NCBI GenBank assembly: GCA_018907035.1
Contig: JACCIC010000290.1
Coordinates: 240,001-304,000 of the forward strand
DNA: 64,000 nt
Source: Sycobia sp. Sy_11
Lineage: Eukaryota; Arthropoda; Insecta; Hymenoptera; Epichrysomallidae
Direction of reading: 5' to 3'
The translations under genes were made by a program, and so were the position numbers. Each line of letters opens with the position of its first letter. The stretch's first letter is position 1. Of the stretch, positions 56,759 to 64,000 are shown one piece after another. The notes under the pieces were generated by a model. That model had not been told where the DNA came from, did no database searches, and saw only the letters and a program-made list of their open reading frames with translations.

Positions 56759-58044
56759 TCAGGTATGTGAATAAGTCTTTCCCGTTTTTTTTCAAATTTT
56801 GAGCCTTAATTGTGAAAAAATGGTTACAAATGAATTATTGAAAGTATTGGCCATCGCTAGCTACAACTTTTTCCCATCTTTCTAGCAACATACGAATCCC
56901 GTTGCGAAAAAATTCGACCGGTTTGGCCTCTATCCAGTCATCCACCCATTTTTTGGCTTCCTCGTAGGAATGGAAGTGCTGCTCAGCCAGGCCATGCGTC
57001 ATCGATCTGAAGAGATGGTAATCAGACGGAGCAACGTCTGGACTATACGGCGGGTGGGGTAGGACTTCCCATTTGAGCGTTTCTAAGTATGTTTTCACCG
57101 GCGGTGCAACATGTGGGCGAGCATTGTCATGTTGCAAAATAACTTTGTCGTGCCTGTCGGAGTATTGTGGCCGTTTTTCTCGCAGTGCGCGGCTCAAACA
57201 CATCAATTGTCGTCGATAGACCTCGCCTGTGATCCTTTCATTCGGTTTCAGAAGCTCATAGTAAACCACACCTAGCTGGTCCCACCATATACAGAGCATG
57301 AGCTTGGCGCCATGAATATTTGGCTTGGCCGTCGATGATGATGCATGGCCGGGTAGTCCCCATGATTTTCTTCGCTTCGGATTATCGTAACGTATCCACT
57401 TTTCATCGCCAGTCACGATACGATGCAGAAAACCCTTTCTTTTATGTCGCTGAAGCAGCTGTTCGCAAGTGAAAAAACGCCGTTCGACGTCTCTCAGCTT
57501 CAGTTCGTACGGCACCCAATTTCCTTGCTTTTGGATCATTCCCATGGCTTTCAAACGCTTGGAAATGGTTGTTCGGTCAACTCCCAATGCTTCAGCAAGT
57601 TCTTCTTGCGTTTGACAAGAATCTTCATCAAGCAAAGTTCCCAATTCTCGATCTTCAAAGATTTGCGGCCGCCCGGAACGCTCCTTGTCTTCCACGTCGA
57701 AATCACCGCTTTTGAAGCGTCGAAACCATCCGCGAACACTTGAATCATCGACACAACCTTCTCCATAAGCCTCCTGAAGCAATCGATGCATCTCGGCAGC
57801 AGATTTCTTCAAATTGAACCAATAAAGTGAAACTTCCCGCAAATGACGTCGACTCGGCTCAAATTTCGACATTTTCACGATATCAAAAATTTATGATGCG
57901 AAAAAATTTTAACTAATGTGTTAGTATGGAATTGTTGACATATGAATAAGCTTTGATTATGACATATGTAACCATTGAATACTCGCACAGTATTGGTGGC
58001 GCCATCTCTTACAAAAAACGGGAAAGACTTATTCACACTCCTAA
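56759..58044 (-). mobile_element. Complete mariner transposon
   Basis: 1286 bp bounded by inverted repeats containing TGTGAATAAGTCTTTCCCGT (left, plus strand) and the complement at the right, with TA on both sides (56757-56758, 58045-58046) as expected for mariner. It contains one uninterrupted transposase. The left and right ends differ at a few bases near the tips. Confidence 0.92.
56835..57878 (-). CDS. Mariner transposase (DD34D, mellifera-like)
   Basis: 347 codons without interruption, the usual length for mariner transposases. The N-terminal paired-type DNA-binding region covers about residues 10-115, with the second helix-turn-helix around ELAEALGVDRTTISKRL (93-109). The linker motif WVPYEL (121-126) is a variant of WVPHEL. 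Catalytic residues: D158 in VTGDEKW, D251 in LQHDNARPH and D286 in SPDVAPSDYHLF, exactly 34 residues apart for the last pair. The protein excises and reinserts the element at TA. The first ATG (57876-57878) is taken as start; a second Met lies two codons on. Resemblance to the mellifera subfamily is from memory of the family, not a search. Confidence 0.92.
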   Translation of the reverse strand: MKMSKFEPSRRHLREVSLYWFNLKKSAAEMHRLLQEAYGEGCVDDSSVRGWFRRFKSGDFDVEDKERSGRPQIFEDRELGTLLDEDSCQTQEELAEALGVDRTTISKRLKAMGMIQKQGNWVPYELKLRDVERRFFTCEQLLQRHKRKGFLHRIVTGDEKWIRYDNPKRRKSWGLPGHASSSTAKPNIHGAKLMLCIWWDQLGVVYYELLKPNERITGEVYRRQLMCLSRALREKRPQYSDRHDKVILQHDNARPHVAPPVKTYLETLKWEVLPHPPYSPDVAPSDYHLFRSMTHGLAEQHFHSYEEAKKWVDDWIEAKPVEFFRNGIRMLLERWEKVVASDGQYFQ

Positions 58045-58377
58045 TAACAAAATATATTTTTCTATAAATTATACAATAAATAAAAAATAGTAATAAATTT
58101 TATAATAAAAAAATAAGAAATAACTTCTACTCTATTGGCATGTCGGCGCAGATACCCTGCAACAAAAAAAAATAACGATTGATAAATTAATTATTAGCGC
58201 TGGCATTTTATTTTATATTCTGTCTACTTATTAATTGGTTTATCTAAACTTCTACGAATTCAGATGGCCTTGACCCAGTGATTGCTCTCTTTGTTTAGTC
58301 TATTTACTTAAACGATTTATAGAAGCGGTCCGTCTATTTACACGGAGTTTCTTTCGCAATATCGGAATAAATCTTTA

Positions 58378-58430
58378 TTCTCTCTTTTATATCACGCTAA
58401 GGTGCGCCTTAGTTAGTGATATATAAGAGT
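58378..58430. repeat. Short imperfect inverted repeat
   Basis: CTCTTTTATATCAC pairs with GTGATATATAAGAG (one mismatch), with an inner TAAGG/CCTTA pair. The rest of 58047-58440 is AT-rich and holds no gene. Confidence 0.7.
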
Positions 58431-58439
58431 ACGGTGTTT

Positions 58440-59180
58440 TACTTTTTTAGAAAACTGCAGTAGTAGCAAATTTATCTCCATCTAGAAACGCAAAAGAAAT
58501 ACAACGATTCATGGGATTAATATCGTGGTATAGACGTTTTTAAAAAGATATATCAAATGTTGCAGCTCCTTTACATAAACTAATAAAGAAAAAGGCTAAA
58601 TGGGCATGGGGAGAAATACAACAAAAAGCATTTGATGAAATAAAAAAGTTATTAACAAAAGCAACAATTCTTGCTTGTGCAAACTGGGAGAAGTCATTTA
58701 TCTTACAAACCGATGCAAGCACCGAAGGACTAGGAGACGCCCTTATGCAATCGTACGAAGAAAACGAACACATTATGCCAGTCACACTCTCACACCAGCA
58801 AAAAATTATTCAGCAACAGAGCTCGAGTGTCTGGCCATTAAATTTGGTATCTGAAAGTTTCGAGACTAACTTGAAGGTTACCATTTTATTTAATTTAAAT
58901 TTAATTTAAAGGTTAAACAAAATAAAAAACCCGCCGGGACGTTTGGTTAGATGGGCTCCGAACTTAGTCGACATGACTTCGAAATTAAGTATCGACCAGG
59001 CAACGATAACCTTCTCGCTAACAAACTGACTCGCCAACCTGTAGAGCTGTGTGATGTAAAAAACGCCGAAGAGGACTGGTATATGAAATGTATATCAGCC
59101 GTCAATACCGATCTAGGAAATAATCCTGATTACTTTATAGAGAATAATAAGCTATACAAATACATATTACACACTTGACT
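58440..59180 (+). pseudogene. Gypsy RT thumb and RNase H, broken
   Basis: GLISWYRRF, a stop, then KDISNVAAPLHKLIKKK, FILQTDASTEGLG (RNase H, first Asp), and after frame changes near 58790-58950 the segment LSRHDFEIKYRPGNDNLLA. The frame ends at 59178. Confidence 0.75.
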
Positions 59181-59253
59181 TTAATGAAATAGACGAAACA
59201 TCACAATGAAAAATATGTGTTTCAAAATCAAAACAAAATGACGTATTAGAAAA

Positions 59254-60054
59254 ATGCATAATGATCCTACAGCTGAACATCTAGTCGTGAAGAAAACACT
59301 TGCACGTACAGCAAAACTATTTTATTGGCCTGGAATGTTTAGAATGGCTACAAAATACGTCCGAAATTGTGATATATGCCAGAAATATAAAATGTCACAA
59401 CAAACACCTGCAACTATGATGCATGCAACGCAAATCAAACAACCTTGGGAAATTGTATCTGTCGATCTAATTGGACCATTACCTTGTTCGACAAAACTGA
59501 ATACGTGGCTCTTAGTTATGCAAGATAAGATAACAAAGTGGATTGAATTACGACCTCTGCGTAAAACCACTGGAGAAGCTGTGACAAATGCAGTAAGAGA
59601 ACAGATAATCTTACGTCATGGATGTCCAGACATAATAATATCGGATAATGGACGACAATTTATAAGTAAGGATTTCGTAACATTATTTGAAAAATCTAAA
59701 ATCACAAATCGACGTTCAAAACCGTATGCACCACAGTGTAACCCAGTTGAACGAGCGAATCGTGTGATCAAGACAATGTTTTCACAATATGCAGGTAAAA
59801 ATCAACGAATGTGGGATCTATTTATACCGGAAATATCTTTTCCATATCATACCGCTCATAGCGAATCAACTGGATACATACCTGCTTATTTAAATTTTGG
59901 CCACGAATTACGTCCACCAGGAGTGCAAATTCAAAAAAACAAAGATCTAAGACAATTAGATAATAATAATAGGATAAAACAAATACAAGATACATTGGAT
60001 TTTGCTAAATTACAATTAGCACGCAATTTTCAAAAACAAAAACACTATTACGAT
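59254..60054 (+). pseudogene. Gypsy integrase, core intact, cut by an insertion
   Basis: An open frame starts MHNDPTAEHL with the zinc-binding module (His 2 and 9, CDIC at 39-42). The catalytic core has D71 (SVDLIGP), D131 (ISDNGRQF) and E166 (NPVERANR), giving DD35E spacing. The native frame runs to about codon 267 (KQKHYYDL), where the Penelope-like element enters; codons beyond that in the open frame belong to the insertion. The C-terminal domain continues at 61763. Confidence 0.85.
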
Positions 60055-60504
60055 CTAAAACAATTTAATTGTATTTATGTCGACTGTCCATATACAAATT
60101 AATAAATATTTTTTTATTGGTCTTACAATCCAATCAATTCAATCTAAAAATAAAAATGAAAATAAAAATAAAAATAAAAATAAAATTAAAATTAAAAATA
60201 AAAATTAAATTAAAAATTAAATTAAAAATTATAATGATAGTCAGACTGTCCTTTTTTACATCCACTCTCGTAGACTAATCTGAAAATAAAATATTAGCTA
60301 AAAAAATTCTTTGTTAGTAAAGTACAGTCCGACTGTTCCCAACACCCTTACCTAATTGAAGACCTGTCCAACGTTTCGAGCTCGCTACGGCTCCTCATCA
60401 GGGACTAAACTCAACCTTATTCTAATCTATATATACCCATCCCCACCACCAAATTTAGTAAATTAAATATAAATTCCCCTTCTACACAAACTGTCCAAAA
60501 CCAA

Positions 60505-60873
60505 TCAAGTTAATAAAGAATGATAAACACTGTCCAATTTACTAGACTCTAACATTGAATTCACATTATTCCGATTCTTGGAAATGTGAATACTTTCAAG
60601 ACTCTTCCTTTTATGCTTATTATTAATACCATGTTCTGAAATATCCACATTCACAAAATCAAAAGGATGTAAAAACTTTAAACAATGCTCCTTTAAACCG
60701 GAAGTAATATGTGAGCTACGTAAACTATATTTATGTTCATAAATTCTCTTTTTTAAATATCTACCTATTTGTCCAATATAGTAATTATTACGATCTATAC
60801 AATTAATTTTGTAAACAACTCCTGATAAGCATAAATCATCCCTATCTTTGCAATTATTAAACAATCTACTCAA
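60505..60873 (-). pseudogene. Penelope-like GIY-YIG endonuclease domain
   Basis: GVVYKINC, YYIGQIGRYLKKRIYEH and a later SLESIHISK give the GIY-YIG fold elements: the two tyrosine motifs, the conserved Arg and the downstream Glu. This 122-codon frame lies C-terminal to the RT, as in canonical Penelope. It is out of frame with the RT, so the whole protein is not made. Confidence 0.8.
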
Positions 60874-61291
60874 ATTATTGCTATTTTTAAAGAAAATTTG
60901 AATGTTATATTTCCGAAAATTTGTTTTAATTCTTTCAGATAATACTCTAACATATGTTAAGACAATAATTTTGCCTCTGTTAATATCAACTCTTGCATTA
61001 TATCTATTTTATAAATATCAAACAATCTCTCAACAATTAATCTATTAACAAATTGAATTGGATAACCATTATTAATGAAAGTGTCTCTTACTATATGTAA
61101 ATTCTTTGGTCTAAAATCTTTATGTGACAATTTTATTGCTCTGTCAATGACACCATTTAATGCTCCAATTTTGTTTCCGAATTGGTGGTGTGAATTAAAT
61201 TCTAAAAACCTACCTGACTAAGTAGGTTTTCTGTACTAATTAAGTTTCACCTCATTATTACTACATCTAATGACATTAATGCCCAGAAAAC

Positions 61292-61618
61292 TTAACTGAT
61301 TATTAACCTAAACCTCCCTTGTAAATTTAATTCTGTCATGTACAGAATTAAACCATCCACCATTTCATCCACAAAAACTTCCGGAACAATTGTAAAGATA
61401 TCATCAACATATCTCTTAAATATCATTGGTTCAAAAAGCAGTTTTAACAAGGCTATACTTTCCAACTTTTCCATAACTAAATTAGCTATAACCGGTGACA
61501 AAGGCGACCCCATTGGACATCCGTATTTTTGTTCATAAAATTTATTATCAAATGAAAAAATTGTGTTATTAAAAACCAAATTAATTGCTTTAATAAATTC
61601 ATTCGTTGTTAAATTCAT
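61292..61618 (-). pseudogene. Penelope-like reverse transcriptase fragment
   Basis: Contains FYEQKYGCPMGSPLSPVIAN and the catalytic YVDD in KRYVDDIFTIV, both typical of Penelope RTs. The N-terminal fingers are missing. Downstream RT sequence (about 60960-61200, including NGYPIQFVNRL) lies in other frames. Confidence 0.8.
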
Positions 61619-61762
61619 TCATGTAAACAAGGACAGTCTGACTGTCATTATAATTTTTAATTTAATTTTTAATTTAATTTTTAATTTTTAATTTTATTTT
61701 TAGGTTGAATTTATTGGTCTGTAAGACCAATAAAAAAATATTTATTAATTACTATTACGATT

Positions 61763-62040
61763 TTAGACGCCGAATATGCATACCTAGAATTGGAGAAAAA
61801 GTGTTAAAAAGAACACATGAATTATTCAATTAACAGGCAGTATTCAACGCAAAATTAGCGCCAAAATTCGAAGGGACCATTTAACGTAATACGAAAAATG
61901 TCTCCAGTAATATACGATTTAAAAGACGATAAAGAGGGGTAAATTAAACACATACAGTCTAGCGACTTACAAGCAATAAAGCAAGATGAAAAATTAGATG
62001 AAAAAACAGATGATTTTCCACCTTAGAAACGAATAAAAAC
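61763..62040 (+). pseudogene. Gypsy integrase C-terminal domain, after the insertion
   Basis: Resumes with IPRIGEKVLKRTHEL and KFEGTI, then KMSPVIYDLKDD in a shifted frame, matching APNFEGPFTIHKKVSPVIFDL of the minus-strand element. Stops follow. Confidence 0.65.
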
Positions 62041-62099
62041 ACGTTAAACCAGCAATAGATTCACAGTTAACCATGGAAAGCCATCCAATTGAGTTAGAA

Positions 62100-62700
62100 G
62101 TCTACTACTGATTTTTGGAGCTAAGTGTGGACCTCGAGTGCTATGGGTAGCATACAAGAGCTTTCATAAGCATAGCATCAATGATAACTACAATTTCACC
62201 AAGAGTCAGTGAAATACTCCTACATAGAGGCGCATCCATCATCCATGAATCACAGGAAATCCAGCAATATTACATCCCAACATGCCCATCTGTACATCAA
62301 AATGTGAAATCAACATATACACTTCAAGTAGCTTGTACATATCATGGACGTGAGTTCAGAAGCCACTTTGCAGTGGAAACGTACAGACAAATGCGAAAGC
62401 AGTTTTTGGTATGGAGGCCATCACCCTTATAGGATACAGAATAATATTTAATAAAAGTTCACCAACAGCACAACGTAGGAGACGAGAAAGAAGACGAATC
62501 ATACGGAGAGAAAGATAAAGGATAAGGTGGAGACTGCAAGACGAAAGGATAAATGATTTGTCTGAATCCGATTTTACAATCAAAGCCCAGTAGAGGTAAA
62601 TTTCCAAAAATAAAATTTTAAAATTGAAATTTTCGGTCAAAATTAAAAATTATTATATTAAGCCAGCGTAATTCGACGATAAATATAAAATAAAACCAAA
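62100..62700 (+). other. Unassigned part of the gypsy-like element
   Basis: Holds an 83-codon frame (62181-62432) with ILLHRGASIIHESQEIQQ; no motif recognised. An overlapping Arg-rich stretch (RRRRERRRIIRRER) near 62480 is in another frame. Confidence 0.35.
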
Positions 62701-62770
62701 TGTTTCTATATATAAACTACGAAAGTGAAATAGAATGTTCGAAAAGTCGCGATTTGTTTTCAAAAAGGGA

Positions 62771-62778
62771 TATAAATA
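62771..62778 (+). promoter_or_regulatory. TATA-like box upstream of a possible third ORF
   Basis: TATAAATA lies 37 bases before TCAGT (62815-62819), an arthropod initiator-like pentamer, and about 80 bases before an ATG in good context (GCAACCATGA, ATG at 62850). The TATA-Inr spacing is longer than the usual 25-30, so this is weak. Confidence 0.3.
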
Positions 62779-62849
62779 GGAGACTTGTCGAGCCTGCACG
62801 TTACTAGAAAATATTCAGTGAAACGTTCTAGGAAGTGTTAGCAGCAACC

Positions 62850-63510
62850 ATGAGAGCCATAGAAGACGACCGACACATCCGCAAATCGCTACACCAGTAG
62901 CACGACCGCTATCAGCGCAATTGGCGAGTCGCCCATGAATTTTAAAGGACGATAATTTTTAATTTTAATAAAAATAATTTTTAATTTTAATATATGTTTA
63001 ATTTTAAATCCTCAGTACCGCACAACATATAACATTAAGGAAAAAGTTAACAATCAGAACCAATGAAAGAGAAATCAAGCTGATTGATTTGACTGAGGAA
63101 GACGACGATAAATCAAAAACGAAAGTGGTCCAAATCCTCTCCTCCTCGTTATCATCGTCGTCATCTTCATCGTCCTCCTCCTCATCGGCGACGGCATCAG
63201 ACAAGTTTGATGGAGACAATAGACAGTGAGGGGATGTGGCAACAAAAAGGGCAAGAGCAACATCGCCAGAATTTTTGGACCTGACATTTATAGCAGAAAT
63301 AAGGGAGGCCTAAAAGAGATCCCGTCCTTTCCTATCGGTATGCGAAGCAACGTGGTATGCTTCGCCAATCGAGCAACCAATAAAAAAGAAAATATTCAAT
63401 TACGTTTCCCGGGCAGACACTGGGTGAGTTTCCTGATCGGTCGTGATAGGCATAGGCACCGAGTCGGAGAAACCAAGTATACGTTGAGAATCATTCCTCA
63501 AACCGGCTAA
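62850..63510 (+). pseudogene. Downstream ORF region of the gypsy-like element, broken
   Basis: ATG 62850 opens MRAIEDDRHIRKSLHQ and hits TAG. From 63008 a frame reads EIKLIDLTEEDDDK followed by a run of about 18 serines and, after TGA at 63227, ATSPEFLDLTFIAEIREA. An overlapping 94-codon frame (63226-63510) contains NKGGLKEIPSF and FPGRHWVSFL. The product is not recognised. The hydrophobic core plus acidic tail (IDLTEEDDD) resembles a SUMO-interacting motif. Confidence 0.4.
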
Positions 63511-63606
63511 CTGCGACGAGTCACAATAATAAAAAACGTAAGTTGATTATTTATGTTTCGAATATTTTATAGCACAAATTTCTTACATAATAAATTTCCG
63601 CTTTCG

Positions 63607-63620
63607 AAAAAGGGGGGAAG
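63607..63620 (+). other. Polypurine tract
   Basis: AAAAAGGGGGGAAG directly before TGTAACG. Confidence 0.75.
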
Positions 63621-64000
63621 TGTAACGTGGGTTACTGAGCGGCGAGTAATAGATAATATAGATATATAGATATAGTTTAGCTAATAAATAACGCGTACAG
63701 TTCAATGTTAAATAACAGCTAGTCTATTCGTATGATATATAATAATATAGCTAGGTACTAACAGCGGTCAGTAAATAAATAAAGGATCAATAAGTGCGTT
63801 ATTTTTCAATAGAAGACCTATTCGTTTTCGGCACTTGCTGAGGAAGGTACCTCTGAAGTGAATAAAGGGAAACAGCAAAATTCGACCGACCGACCCGTCG
63901 TCTCCCGGTGCAAACTCTTCAGCGAGAATTGCTTGTATAGGAAAGGGCACTCCCTGGCTAACAAGAACTACCGCTGCGAGCGGCACTCGAGAAGGCCAAC
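63621..64000 (+). repeat. 3' LTR of the gypsy-like element (continues past the window)
   Basis: Starts TGTAACGTGGG right after the polypurine tract, with GC-richer sequence toward the edge. No matching 5' LTR is found in the window. Confidence 0.65.

Larger units (their letters stand above)
60055..61750 (-). mobile_element. Penelope-like element with inverted terminal repeats, 5'-truncated
   Basis: Inserted in the integrase between ACTATTACGATC (60043-60054) and ACTATTACGATT (61751-61762), a 12-bp target duplication with one difference. Inverted repeats occupy about 60097-60262 and 61624-61750; the left one has an extra 42 bases containing GTCGACTG. The interior on the minus strand encodes an RT fragment followed by a GIY-YIG endonuclease, the hallmark domain pair of Penelope-like elements. 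The inverted, asymmetric flanks fit the inverted long-repeat arrangement known for Penelope. Confidence 0.8.
58440..64000 (+). mobile_element. Gypsy-like LTR retrotransposon, 5' part missing, 3' LTR entering the right edge
   Basis: RT thumb, RNase H, integrase, a downstream ORF region, a polypurine tract and a 3' LTR are in order on the plus strand. Upstream RT and gag are absent. It is related to, but clearly diverged from, the minus-strand element at 45665-55084. It is split by a Penelope-like insertion (60055-61750). Confidence 0.8.

Overview
This is animal nuclear DNA, very AT-rich, with no bacterial gene organisation and almost no host coding sequence. The mix of R1-clade non-LTR elements, a mellifera-type mariner, Ty3/gypsy elements, a Penelope-like element and a ZAD zinc-finger relic points to an insect, most likely a hymenopteran such as an ant. 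That assignment is inference from element families, not from a species marker. The window is a graveyard of nested mobile elements. The only long, clearly undamaged gene is a mariner transposase at 56835-57878 (minus strand).

Layout. 1-1029: Helitron-like element carrying a 60-bp minisatellite; a second copy lies at 18060-19165. 1031-11875: two copies of one R1-clade non-LTR retrotransposon (1161-5769 minus, nearly full length; 9203-11526 plus, 5'-truncated). Each sits inside an AC dinucleotide array, and the arrays belong to microsatellite-rich composite repeats. 6716-9027: a Helitron-like repeat (X), with an inverted second copy split between 20985-21300 and 26202-29310 by a gypsy insertion. 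12331-17240: AT-rich DNA with a large palindrome and the remains of an intron-containing ZAD-type zinc-finger gene. 21301-26201: a decayed gypsy element with both LTRs. 27733-28280: a foldback element with an exact 12-bp target duplication. 29502-32075: LTR-like GC-rich islands inside TA arrays and a mariner whose 3' half was replaced by an inverted copy of its own 5' end.

32131-45662: a short poly(A) retroposon with a perfect 14-bp hairpin, gypsy-like remains including a long reading frame broken only by stop codons, a truncated LINE with RNase H, a mariner scrap, another LTR-like island and more microsatellite composites. 45665-55084: a gypsy-like element with long LTRs and a tRNA-Lys-type primer site. 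55085-56640: another LTR with its own primer site. 56759-58044: complete mariner with TA target duplication. 58440-64000: a third gypsy-like element on the plus strand. Its integrase is split by a Penelope-like element with a 12-bp target duplication, and its 3' LTR runs off the window.

The genes do not form a cellular pathway. What connects them is insertion history: dinucleotide arrays serve as landing sites for some elements, and elements serve as landing sites for others. Boundaries of decayed elements are approximate unless a target duplication, primer site or terminal repeat is stated. All percent-identity impressions come from reading by eye.
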